From: Kibdelosporangium banguiense
GTDB taxonomy: Bacteria > Actinomycetota > Actinomycetes > Mycobacteriales > Pseudonocardiaceae
NCBI RefSeq assembly: GCF_017876405.1
Contig: NZ_JAGINW010000001.1
Coordinates: 10,491,203-10,555,202, forward strand
Direction: 5' to 3'
DNA: 64,000 nucleotides
The notes under the pieces were generated by a model that was not told where the DNA came from, searched no databases, and worked only from the letters and a program-made list of their open reading frames with translations. A program made the position numbers and the translations under genes. The number at the start of each line of letters is the position of its first letter. Position 1 is the stretch's first letter. This document shows positions 18,801 to 36,672 of the stretch, piece by piece.

Positions 18801-21092
18801 GCCGATCGGGTCGATCATGGGGGTGTGCGATGGGTAGTCCGCGTCGAGGAACCAGGTCCAGATCCCAGCGCGCTTGGCATCGGCGACAAGCCGGTCAAGC
18901 GCGGCCTCGGTACCGCCGACGACGGTCGAGTCAGGGCCGTTGCGCGCCGCGATCCACACGTCCTCGCCGAGCAGCTCGCTGACCCGGTCCGCGTCCGCGA
19001 CGACGGTGACCATGCCACCGATCCCCGTCAGCTCTTCGGCGATCACCTTGCTGCGCAACGCCACCACGCGCGCCCCGTCGGCGATGCTGAGCGCACCGGC
19101 GACACAGGCAGCCGCGACCTCGCCCTGGGAGTGGCCGACGACCGCCGCAGGCGTGACCCCGAGCGCACGCCACACCCGCGCCAAGGACACCATGACCGCC
19201 CAGAGCGCGGGCTGCAGCACGTCGACGTGCTCCAGCGCGTCCGCGTCCCGCAGCACCTCCACCAGGTCCCAGTCGACATGCGGCGCCAACGCGCCCGCGC
19301 ACTCCGCGATCGACTCGGCGAACACCGGCGAGGAAAGCAGTTCGGCCGCCATCCCGGCCCACTGCGCGCCATGACCGGGGAACACGAACACCACGCCACC
19401 CGGCTCGGTCGAGACGGCACCCGTCACCACACCAGCCGCCGGGCGGGCCGTGGCGACCGCGTCGAGCCCAGCCGGCAACTCGTCCTGGTCCCCGGCCACG
19501 ACCATCGCGCGGTGTTCCAGCCCCGCCCTGGTTGAGACCGACGACCAGCCGGCGCCCACGACGTCCACTGTGGACTGACCGGTGGTGAACTCGTGCAGCC
19601 GGGCGGCTTGGCGGTGCAGTCCCTTCTCGGACCGACTGGAGACCACGCACGGGAAGACGGCAGCGCCGAGCACTGGCGGCCGCGTATCATCCACAATGGA
19701 CTCGTCGGCGACCGGCGGTTGTTCGAGGATCACGTGGGCGTTGGTGCCGCTGACACCGAACGAGGACACCGCCGCACGGCGGGGCTGTCCGGTCTCGGGC
19801 CAGCCGACGTTCTGGGTCACCAGCTCGACCGCGCCGGACGTCCAGTCCACGTGCGGGGTCGGCTCGTCCACGTGCAGCGTCGCGGGCACGATGCCGTGCC
19901 GCATCGCCAGCACCATCTTGATCACTCCGGCGATCCCCGCCGCGGCCTGGGTGTGCCCGAGGTTGGACTTCAGCGAGCCGAGCAGCACCGGCCGGTCCAC
20001 CGGGCGGCCCTGGCCGTAGGTGGCCAGCAGCGCGTCGGCCTCGATCGGGTCGCCCAGCTTCGTGCCGGTGCCGTGCGCCTCGACGACGTCGACTTGGCCC
20101 GCCGCGAGGTCGGCATCGTCGAGCGCCGCCCGGATCACCCGCTGCTGCGCGGGACCGTTCGGCGCCGTCAGCCCGTTGGACGCGCCATCCTGGTTCACCG
20201 CGGAACCTCGGACCACGGCCAGCACCTTGTGCCCGTTGCGCACCGCGTCGGACAACCGCTCCACCAACAGCAGACCGACGCCCTCGGCCATTCCGGCACC
20301 GTCGGCGGACGCGGCGAACGCCTTGCACCGGCCGTCCCGCGACAGCCCCTGCTGTCTGCTGAGCTCGGCGAACACCTCAGGCGTCGCCATCACCATCACG
20401 CCGCCCGCGATGGCCAGCGACGACTCGCCCGCGCGCAGCGACCGCGCGGCGAGATGCAGCGCCACCAGCGACGACGAGCACGCGGTGTCCACCGTGACAG
20501 CTGGTCCTTCAAGTCCCAGTGTGTAGGCGATACGGCCCGAGACCACGCTGCCCGCCCGACCGGTGACCAGGTAGCCCTCGACGTCTTCCGGCACGGAGAC
20601 GAGGTCACCCGCGTAGCCGTGGAAGCTGGAGCCGACGAACACCCCAGTCCGGCTGCCCCGAACCGACTCCGGGTCGATACCCGCCCGTTCGAACAGCTCC
20701 CACGAGGTCTCCAGCAGCAACCGCTGCTGCGGGTCCATCGCCAACGCCTCACGGGGCGACACCCCGAAGAACCCCGCGTCGAACTCAGCCGCGTCGAGCA
20801 GGAACCCACCCTTGTCCACATAGGACGTACCAGATCCGCCGCCCGCGGCGAACAGCGAGTCGAGATCCCAGCCCCGGTCCTTCGGGAACTCGCCGACGGC
20901 GTCCACCCCGCCGGCCACGACGTCCCACAGCTCGTCCGGCGACGACACCCCTCCAGGAAAACGACAGCTCATCCCCACGATCGCCACCGGCTCCACGTCC
21001 GCGGACTCCGCGACGCGCAGCCGGTCCCGGGTCTCCCGCAGCTCAGCGGTCACCCGCTTGAGGTACTCGAAGAGCTTTTCGTCGTTCGCCAT
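5169..21092 (-). CDS. Modular type I polyketide synthase, modules 5, 6 and 7
   Basis: A trimodular protein of 5,307 residues. The start is the ATG at 21092, opening with a docking coiled coil (MANDEKLFEYLKRVTAEL) typical of PKS N termini. The open frame extends about 740 codons further upstream, but that part is antisense-like sequence over the preceding PKS gene. Domain order: KS-AT-DH-ER-KR-ACP (residues ~34-2060), KS-AT-DH-KR-ACP (~2077-3750), KS-AT-KR-ACP (~3760-5230), then a C-terminal docking region. ACP serines sit near residues 2013, 3703 and 5198. The gene lies 41 nt downstream of the stop of the module 3-4 gene and 17 nt upstream of the module 8 gene, so the four genes are very probably cotranscribed. 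Confidence 0.97.
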   Translation of the reverse strand: MANDEKLFEYLKRVTAELRETRDRLRVAESADVEPVAIVGMSCRFPGGVSSPDELWDVVAGGVDAVGEFPKDRGWDLDSLFAAGGGSGTSYVDKGGFLLDAAEFDAGFFGVSPREALAMDPQQRLLLETSWELFERAGIDPESVRGSRTGVFVGSSFHGYAGDLVSVPEDVEGYLVTGRAGSVVSGRIAYTLGLEGPAVTVDTACSSSLVALHLAARSLRAGESSLAIAGGVMVMATPEVFAELSRQQGLSRDGRCKAFAASADGAGMAEGVGLLLVERLSDAVRNGHKVLAVVRGSAVNQDGASNGLTAPNGPAQQRVIRAALDDADLAAGQVDVVEAHGTGTKLGDPIEADALLATYGQGRPVDRPVLLGSLKSNLGHTQAAAGIAGVIKMVLAMRHGIVPATLHVDEPTPHVDWTSGAVELVTQNVGWPETGQPRRAAVSSFGVSGTNAHVILEQPPVADESIVDDTRPPVLGAAVFPCVVSSRSEKGLHRQAARLHEFTTGQSTVDVVGAGWSSVSTRAGLEHRAMVVAGDQDELPAGLDAVATARPAAGVVTGAVSTEPGGVVFVFPGHGAQWAGMAAELLSSPVFAESIAECAGALAPHVDWDLVEVLRDADALEHVDVLQPALWAVMVSLARVWRALGVTPAAVVGHSQGEVAAACVAGALSIADGARVVALRSKVIAEELTGIGGMVTVVADADRVSELLGEDVWIAARNGPDSTVVGGTEAALDRLVADAKRAGIWTWFLDADYPSHTPMIDPIGPRLGELLASVTPGAGEVPIYSTVTGGPIDGTGLDADHWLRNLSEVVRFEEATQALLDTGHTTFLEVSPQPVLTAAVERIIDRHAPATAPACTVAGTLRRDDGGPRRLLTSLAELWVRGVTPDWTAVFGTGVSTVDLPTAVFDRKRYWLHGDGAAGDVGAAGLSVLGHPLLTAGVALADRDGFVFTGRLSSRTHAWLADHAITGRALLPGAALVELARRAGEHAGCDRLDEVVLQTPLFLPSDSALDLQLRVDAPDEHGARQIRVFSAPPSVDAEQDWVCHASAVAAPAVAIPPSGLDGEWPPSDASPLDVTGMYDLLSDAGYYYGPAFRGVRAVWRRGDEVFAEVELPDVVSADAERFGVHPVLLDSALQARLLVAMDDPEPAQMLPFSFSGVGHHATGATAARVRIAPAGNDALTVTMTDATGRPILGIDTVHSRLFEPGAEAAPDSLFEVTWRRFPVHAEEPAATAFVATEADVAELRKAISAGSPPPKMVFLRVEPGTGEMPAATRATTAAVLDVLRAWLAADELVDTRLVVLTRMGAAVAVGDVVDLDAAAVRGLVRSAVTEHPDRIMQIDVDGVPSQDTAKVAAAALAFGEPEVAVRAGVASVPRLGRITPSWPAVPETGAWSLDLDTGGSLEDLRLVPCPAVEVPLESGEVRVGVRATGVNFRDVLVALGVVPSSGAEFGCEGAGVVLEVGPEVVDLAVGDRVMGMLARSYAGPVAVADRRKLARIPADWSFADAATVPAVFLTAYYALVDVAEVQAGQSLLVHAAAGGVGMAAVQLARHLGAEVYATASEPKWSAVRGLGVPDERIASSRTLEFGARFAGVDVVLNCLTGEFVDVSLDLLGSGGRFVELGKTDIRDADEVAARRPGVWYQAIDLNDAGPDRIQQMMVELLPLFEAGVLSPLPVTAWDVRQAPEAFRYMSQAKHTGKVVLTAPLSIVDGTVLVTGGTGAVGSAVARHLVRSRGVRRLVLASRLGVAAPSAAELADELGAAVRVVSCDVADRAALKDLLAEIPDLTGVVHAAGVLDDGVVSELSAERLDTVFRPKVDAAWHLHELTRNRDLGLFAVFSSAAAVFGAAGQGNYVAANAFLDALAHVRRGQGLAGHSLAWGLWGERSALTGGLGQSDVDRMARSGIRPLDTDHALALFDTAVRTPLVSLVPAHLDMAQARASNPSPLLRGSVRTPVRRARVAVESGELATRLAALPVAEGDRVLIEMIRAEAAILLGHAVEDVTADRPFKDLGFDSLTSVELRNRLGATTGLRLPATLVFDHPSPAVLAWHLRGLLAPDSAERPAPAPVQTSVRAGAPADDAIAIVAMSCRFPGGVDSPADLWRLLLDERDAMSGFPTDRGWDLAALFDPDKDKEGTSHTRVGGFLTGATDFDADFFGISPREALAMDPQQRLLLETAWEAFESAGIDPGTLRGTATGVFVGGAPSGYGVTRFASGDGLDGHLLTGNASSIASGRLAYTFGLEGPAVTIDTACSSSLVALHLAAQSLRSGESTLAIAGGVTVMPDPGLFVSFSRQHGLAEDGRCKAFSDSANGTGFAEGVGLVLVERLSDAVRNGHRVLALVRGSSVNQDGASNGLIAPNGPAQQRVIRTALSDAGLAAADVDVVEAHGTGTALGDPIEAQAILATYGQDRDRPVLLGSVKSNLGHTQSAAGIAGLFKMVLAMRHGVVPATLHVDRPTTQVDWTAGAVDLVTASVPWPDSTTRRAAVSSFGISGTNAHVILEQAPEGSTDTAPDGDPEHGVLPWVLSARNPAALRAQAERLSEFAASDVPVSGAAWELASARAALAHRAVVLASDRAGFRGGLATLASGSAGSEVLTGVVSENRRIAFSFAGQGSQRAGMGRALMALPAYRDAFDEVCAEFARTGAAVREAVLGDDVPADTLLTQAGLFAFEVALFRLMVGSGIVPDYLIGHSVGEFAAAHVAGVLSLADAVRVVAARGRLMRELPEGGVMAAIQAGPDETAEWVARDPENVAIAAINSPTSVVVSGARDAVQRVLDLAAEAGHRNKFLSVAHAFHSPLVEPMLDRFAEVLADVTWHAPRIPIVSTVTGQPVEDVGADYWIRHARDTVRFADGLTWLTGHGVTDIVEIGPDATLTTLAADRLDAVATTRPGDDEITTVTRALAHLYVRGSAVTWPTLRPAPRVDLPTYAFQRERYWPTRSVLASTDAAVSAVGLAATGHPLLGASVALADGGGTMFSGKIAIVEQPWLADHIILGTVVLPGAAMVEFVLLAGEAVGCSVVEELTMHTPLVLSADEPVLVQVVVGAEDEDGRRPVSVHTRHPDAPQWTSQASGVLTGATPPPPAEFVQWPPPGATPVDVDSFYDQLAATGTTYGPVFQGLSAAWRRDTELFAEVVLRDQAGDHDRFGLHPAVLDAALQGVGMLLGSDVRNGLPFSWAGVRLHSVGATTLRVRLAPAGPAAVSLTATDEHGSPVITADSVALRPADPDHLRADQRGALFSVAWTDFVVPADAQAVTCAEYRPDEPADGPVPDVSIARCPRFDGVGPEAARAATHWALDVLRSWTADTRYSAGRLAVVTVDAGTDPAGAAVQGLVRAARAEYPDRITLIDVDTEHELSVLGNLVSAAVARDEPELAVSGDVLRVPRLTRVTTPESLATPWDPDGTVLITGGTGALGAVVARHLAERHGVQHLLLVSRQGEAASGVTELVADLAASGCAVTVAACDVADRDSLAGLLNSMPEDRPLRGIVHAAGVVDDGVVSVLTDERVDTVLRPKVDAAWHLHELTAVLDLTVFVLFSSAAGVLGAAGQASYAAANSFLDGLARHRAGLGLPARSLAWGMWEPRGAISAGMTDQDLARLARSGLSALSAADGVALLDTAMAVDEPVLVPLRVAAVAATVPAVLRDVVRATSRPAARRSMPDLRDRLRAMAAPERDKELLDLVRRHVGAVLGHSSPVDVDRAFTDLGFDSLTALELRDHLTTATGVRLPATLVFDHPTPLALVERLRSELVDEDETPVAPVRTAPVDEPVAIIGMSCRFPGGVHSPADLWRLVLAGQDAITPFPADRGWDEPGGTYVRTGGFLHDAAEFDAGFFGISPREALAMDPQQRLLLETSWEAFEHAGIDPTTARGSRVGVFAGLMHHDYASRLRAVPDEVAGFLSNGNTASIATGRVAYAMGFEGPAVTVDTACSSSLVALHMAAQALRKGECSLALAGGVTVMSTPAVFDEFDKQGGMAGDGRCKPFAAAADGTTWGEGVGLLLVERMSDAIRNGHQVLAVVRGSALNQDGASNGLTAPNGPSQQRVIRQALNDAGVSAAEVDVVEAHGTGTTLGDPIEAQALLATYGQDRSTSLLLGSVKSNFGHTQAAAGAAGVIKMVMAMRHGVVPQTLNVDEPTPHVDWTAGAVELATDSVPWPETGRARRAAVSSFGISGTNAHVILEQAPAVESTVDIASVAGPLPWMLSARSESGLRGQAVRMRPVAGGDAELTGIGWSLASSRAALERRAVVISDDRDGFLNGLDVLAAGEQADNVISGAVTAGRSLAMSFSGQGSQRSGMGSDLMRHPVFRDAFAEACAAFDGKLDRPLRDVMLSAPGSADADLLHSTAFTQAGLFAFEVAMFRLLTSCGPQPGFLIGHSVGELAAAHVSGVLSLADAATVVAARGRLMGDLPPGGAMASIQATQAEATDWIAGTPGRVSIAAVNGPASVVVSGDADAVQRITGLAREAGRRTKALKVSHAFHSPLIEPMLAGFAAVLDQVTWHAPRIPIVSTLTGGVIHAEIVGSTDYWIRHVRDTVRFADGLTWLTDHGVTDIVEIGPDMTLTTLAADHLAQAVTQVEPAAVATSRSGEDEAVTFLRALAHLHVRGEVIEWPVPWQDNRVDLPTYAFQRERYWLTDPEDNTQEDTVDTAVADDPFWAAVDSADPGTLAETLGATGEEDRASVLAVLPMLADWRRHGRTMAAMRDLYYRVEWRPVVRPDGVPAGRWLVVTDDVPIDPPAVSACLDALARNGITVVRIAEADPVATAERVQATLPEARGVLSLLALSGKPSLAATDALVRVTAGTRLWCVTQGAVTASAGDVPDPEQAQVWGYGRVAALEHPDQWGGLIDLPGDVDERVGDLLCALLANDAEDQLAIRPSGVLARRLTRTRLPAAESRWSTRGAALVIGGTGALGAHIARWLAERGAEHLVLTSRRGSAAPEAAAIEAELNDLGAKVTVAACDVADRDAVTALVADLNAAGIDVRTVVHAAGIAQTTPIVDTTPDEVTAILSGKAGGADTLDALFPDVDAFVLLSSNAGVWGGAGQGAYAAANAHLDALAQRRRARGLAATSIAWGSWAGDGMAARDGAEEHLRRRGVRPLAPDTALAALAEVLAHDETFLAIADVDWSRFGKSFTALRPSHLLDEIPGARQEEEPAQPVDQRLVGLPDGERRQVLAELVRTHAAAVLGYSGPGAVEPGKPFRDLGFDSLAAVEFRTRLTGATGLRLPATAVFDYPTPRELADHLAAELGADDTDVLAEIDRLESRLAAVMAGMDAPSGVAARLTALAARWGGDGTAARLDGASRDEVFDFIDNELGI
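9815..14862 (-). other. PKS module 6: KS-AT(malonyl)-DH-KR-ACP
   Basis: KS Cys codon at 14345-14343. The AT carries GHSVGEFAAAH and HAFHSP (malonyl-CoA). The DH is canonical, with HIILGTVVLP and HPAVLDAALQ. The KR has TGGTGALG and a VDD variant of the B-type LDD motif (HAAGVVDDGVVS). A KR plus DH without an ER predicts a double bond, trans by analogy with other B-type KR/DH pairs. ACP serine in LGFDSLTALEL. Confidence 0.9.
14863..20993 (-). other. PKS module 5: KS-AT(atypical)-DH-ER-KR-ACP
   Basis: KS Cys codon at 20480-20478. The AT has a methylmalonyl-like GHSQGEVAAACV block, but YASH is replaced by YPSH (about 18825-18836) in an unusual context (WTWFLDADYPSHTPMIDPIG). Extender choice is therefore less certain than in the other modules. 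The DH is canonical (HAITGRALLP, HPVLLDSALQ). The ER has AAAGGVGMAAVQLARH. The KR has LDD (HAAGVLDDGVVS). ACP serine in LGFDSLTSVEL. A fully reduced carbon is expected. Confidence 0.88.
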
Positions 21093-21133
21093 CAATCCAT
21101 CCAGGGTGTGTCGATGTGTCGGGGCCGGAACGG

Positions 21134-32005
<10,872 letters not shown>

Positions 32006-32058
32006 GGGGCTGCCTTCGGGTGGGTCGGTGACTGGGGAAACGGCGTCGCCGCGGGCGT

Positions 32059-35000
32059 TCACGAGATCCCGAACTCCTGCTCGATGAAGCCGAAGATCTC
32101 CTCGTCGGAAGCCGTGTCGAGCTGTTCCGGCGCGGCGGTGCGCACCAGGTGCCGCAGCCGGTCCGCGATCCCGGCCCTGGCCGGGTCGTCGGCCGGCAAG
32201 TCGGCGAGCACCTTGCCGAGTGCGTCCAGCTCGGCGGCACCCGGTGCGGGCGAAACCTCGCCGAACAGACGTGTCCCGAGGTGGTCGGCCAGCTCGGCCA
32301 CGGTCGGGTAGTCGAACACCGCGGTCGGCGGCAGGCGGAGCGCGGTCACCGAGCCGAGCCGGTTGCACAGCTCGACCGCGGTGACCGAGTCCATGCCGAA
32401 CTCGGGGAGCCGCCTGCGGTTGCTGATCGCGGCGGCCGAGTCGTACCCGAGCACAGCCGCCACCTGCGCGCGGACGGCGTCACGGAGCTCACGGTCGCGG
32501 TCACGGGCGGGCAGCCCGGCGAGCCTGTCCCGCAACGATTCGCCCGACTGCTGCGTGGCCTCGGCGAGTGCTGCTCGTGCCTCGGGAAGTTCGTCGAGCA
32601 GCGGGCCACGGCGAGCGGCTGTGTAGGCGTGCGCGAACCGGCTCCAGTCCACATCGGCCACGACAACTGCGGTGTCGTCGTAGGCCAGTGCCGCTTCCAG
32701 TGCGGCGGTGGCTCGCTCCGGGGCCATCGGTGGGATGCCGTGGCGCCTGCGGGTCGCGGTCACCTCGTCCTGCTCCGCCATGCCGTCCGCCCAAGTGCCC
32801 CAGGCAATGGAGGTGGCGACCAGTTTCCGTGCCCTGCGGTATTCGGCGAGCGCGTCCAGATAGGCGTTGCCTGGCGCGTAGTTGCCCTGGCCTCCCATGC
32901 CGACAGTGCCTGCGACCGAGGACACCATGACGAACGCGGTGAGGTCCAAGTGTTCGGTCAGTTCGTGCAGACGCCATGCGGCACCTGCCTTCACCCGCAG
33001 GACGTGGTCCATACGTTCTGGGGTGAGCGCGGTGACCGCAGCGTCGTCGAGCACCGCAGCCGCGTGCACGACTGCGGTCAGCGGGTACTCGGTAGGAATC
33101 GCGGCGACCAAGTCGGTGAGCGCCGCCGGGTCGGCGACATCGCATGCCGCGACCGTCACCGCCACGCCCGCGGTGGTCAGCTCGTCGTGCAGTTGAGCGG
33201 CCCCGGCGGCGTCGCCGCCCTGCCTGCTGACCAGCAGGAGGTGTTCAGCGCCCAGTGTGGCCAGTTTCCTGGCGATGTGCCCGCCGAGCGCACCGGTCCC
33301 GCCGGTGATCAGTACCGTGCCACGGCCTGCCGTCCAGCCGTCGGCCCACTTCTCGGCACGATCCCCGAGTGGAGCGTGGACGAGCCGGCGGCCGAAGACA
33401 CCGGAAGCCCGGATCGCCACCTGGTCCTCGGTGGCGGCGGCGAGCGTGGCACACAGCCGCTCGACCACCCGGGCGCCCATCTCGGCCGGCAGGTCGATCA
33501 GGCCGCCCCATGTGTTGGGCATCTCCTGCGCTGCCACGCGGCCGAGTCCCCACACCTGTGCCTGGGTAGGCGAGGTGACCGGGTCTCCGCCCGCGGTGAC
33601 GGCGCCTTGCGTGACACACCACAACGGTGCGTTGAGCCCCGCCTGAAGCACCTTCAGCGTCGCACCGACACCGTCAAGCAGCGACAACACACCGGTGACG
33701 GTGGGGTGGCCCGAGCACTCGTCCGGACCGGCTTGGACCACGTCAACGCCGAGCGCCCGAAGACCGGCCACCACGACCCGGGTCCGCTCGGTGTCCTCAC
33801 CGACAACCAGCCAGGTCCCGGCAAGCGCGCCAGAGTCGAGGTGTGGCAACGGCTTCCAGTCGACGCGATATCGCAGCGCGTCTATGGTGAACCGCTCGGC
33901 CCGCGCCCGGTGCCAGGCGGACAGAGCCGGCAGGACCTCGGGAAGGGAGGCCTGTTCGTCCAACTGGAGTGTCGTGGCCAGGTCGGCCAGGCTGCTGCGC
34001 TCGACCAGGTCCCAGAAATCTCCGTCGAGGGCCGTCCCGGAGGTACGCGGGGCGGGCTCGAGCCAGTGCCGCTCGCGCTGGAAGGCATAGGTGGGCAGGT
34101 TAACGCGGCCACGGCTGGGGAACACGCGTCCCCAGTCGACGCCGACGCCGTGCGCCCACAGCTCGGCCATCGAGGTCACGAACCGCGTGGGACCGTTGAC
34201 ATCCCTGCGCAGGGTGCCGACCACCGCGGTCTCCACGTCCCGGGCGTGTGCCGCCTCCAGGATCGCGGTCGACAGCACCGGGTGCGGGCTGACCTCCAGG
34301 AAGACCACGTCACCCTCGTCAAGCAGCACCTCGGCGACCTCGTGGAACCGGACCCGCTCGCGCAGGTTGCGGTACCAGTACTCGGCGTCCAGGCCCGCCG
34401 TGTCGATCGGGCCCACGGTGACCGTGGAGTACATCGGCACGTCCCCGGTTGCCGGGGTGAACGGGGCCGCCAGGTCCAGCAGGGCCGTCCGGACTCGCTC
34501 GACGTGCGGGGTGTGGGACGCGTAGTCGACAGGGATCACCTTTGCCCGCAGGCCTTGCGCGTCGCAGGCCGCGATGGTCGCCGCCATGGCGTCGGGTGTG
34601 CCCGCGACCACTGTGGACACCGGACCGTTGACCGCGGCGATCCACGCGTCCTCGCGGGCGAGCAGCCCACGGACCCGCTCGGCGGACGCCGCGATCGACA
34701 CCATGCCGCCCAGACCAGCCAGCTCACCGGCGATCACCTTGCTACGCAAAGCAACCAGCCGAGCACCGTCCTCAAGAGACAGCGCACCCGCCACACACGC
34801 CGCAGCAATCTCACCCTGCGAATGCCCAACCACAGCCGACGGCTCAACGCCCACAGAACGCCAGAGCGTCGCCAGCGACACCATCACCGCCCACAACGCG
34901 GGCTGCACAACATCCACACGCTCAAAAGCACCGGTACGCAACACATCGAGCAGATCCCAGTCGACGTGCGGCGCCAACGCCTCCGCACAGGCGGCGATCG

Positions 35001-36672
35001 CGTCGGCGAACACCGGAGAGGAAGCCAGCAGGTCAGTCGCCATCCCGGCCCACTGAGAACCCTGGCCGGGGAACACGAAGACCACCCTGGCCCGGTTCGC
35101 GGACGAACCGGTCACGACCTGCGGCGCGGGTGCGCCGGAGGCGAACGCGTCGAGCCCGGCGAGGAACGCGGCACAGTCGTCGGCCAGGACGACGGCACGG
35201 TGCTCCAGTCCGGCTCGCGCGGACACCAACGACCATCCGATGTCAGCGACGTCGGCTTCGGCATCCGCCGCGAACCGCCGCAATCGCACGGCCTGCGCCT
35301 TGAGTCCCGCAGGCGTCTGTCCGGACAGCACCCACGGCAGGGTCTCGGACCGGAGCGCCACCGACGCGGGCTCGGGTGACGAGTCCTCTTCGGGGGCCTG
35401 TTCCAGGATCAGGTGCGCGTTGGTCCCGCTCACCCCGAACGAGGACACCGAGGAGCGCCGAACCCGACCGGTCTCGGGCCACGGCGTGCTCCCGGTGGCC
35501 AACTCGACGGCCCCGGACGTCCAGTCCACGTGCGGGGTCGGGCGGTCGACGTGCCGGGTTCCCGGTACCGTGCCCGCCCGCATCGCCATCACCATGGTGA
35601 TCACTCCGGCGACCCCGGCAGCGGCGGACGAGTGCCCGATCACCGACTTGGCCGACCCGAGCAGCAGCGGCCGGTCCGTGGGCCGTCCCTGGCCATAGGT
35701 CGCGAGCAGTGCCTGGGCCTCGACGGGGTCGCCGAGCGAGGTTCCGGTGCCGTGCGCCTCCACGACGTCCACATCGGACGGTTGGAGACCTGCGTCCGCC
35801 AGCGCCAGCCGGATCACCCGTTGTTGCGCGGGCCCGTTGGGCGCGGTGAGCCCGTTGGACGCGCCGTCCTGGTTGATCGCGCTGCCCCGCACGACCGCGA
35901 GCACCTGGTGCCCGTTGCGGCGCGCGTCGGACAGCCGTTCGACGAGCACCATACCGATGCCCTCGGACCACGCGGTGCCGTCGGCAGCCGCGGCGAACGG
36001 CTTGCAGTGGCCGTCCGGCGCCAATGCGCCCTGCTTGCTGAAGTCGGAGAACACGCGCGGTGTCGAGATGACCGTGACGCCGCCGGCGAGCGCGAGGTCG
36101 CACTCCCCCTGACGCAGTGACCGCACCGCCATGTGAAGGGCGACGAGCGACGACGAGCAAGCGGTGTCCACGGTGATCGCCGGACCGGTCAGCCCGAACG
36201 TGTAGGCGATCCGGCCCGACGCCACACTGCCCGTGGCGCCGGTGAACACGTACCCTTCGACGTCGCCGACGTCGTTGGCACCACTGCCGTAACCGTGCGC
36301 GACGACACCAGCGAACACCCCGGTCCTGCTGCCCCGCAACGAATCCGGGTCGATGCCCGCGCGCTCGAAGGTTTCCCATGACGTCTCCAGCAGCAGGCGC
36401 TGCTGCGGGTCCATCGCGGTTGCCTCACGCGGGGAGATGCCGAAGAACCCGGCGTCGAAGTCGGCCGCGTCGTGCAGGAAACCGCTGCTGCGCACGGAAC
36501 ACGTGCCCGGCCGACCCTGATCTGAGTGGTGCAGTTGCGCGAGGTCCCAGCCGCGGTCCACGGGGAACCCGGTGTTGGGGTCGCGGTCGGACAACAGCAA
36601 CCCCAACAGCTCCTCCGGCGAAGCGACGCCGCCCGGGAACCGGCAGCTCGCCGCGACGATCGCGATCGGCTC
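32059..36672 (-). other. PKS module 2: KS-AT(methylmalonyl)-KR(B-type)-ACP, plus docking
   Basis: KS Cys codon at 36159-36157. The usual VKSNIGH block is altered to AKSVIGHSSAAAG, but the catalytic Lys and His are kept. AT GHSQGEIAAACV and YASHTPH. KR TGGTGALGG with LDD (AAVLDDAAVTA), B-type; active-site Tyr in GNYAPGN. ACP serine in FGMDSVTAVEL. Yields a secondary alcohol. Confidence 0.9.

Noticed and set aside
32149..35379. 1,076-codon plus-strand frame
   Set aside because: Antisense to module 2; no recognisable domain.
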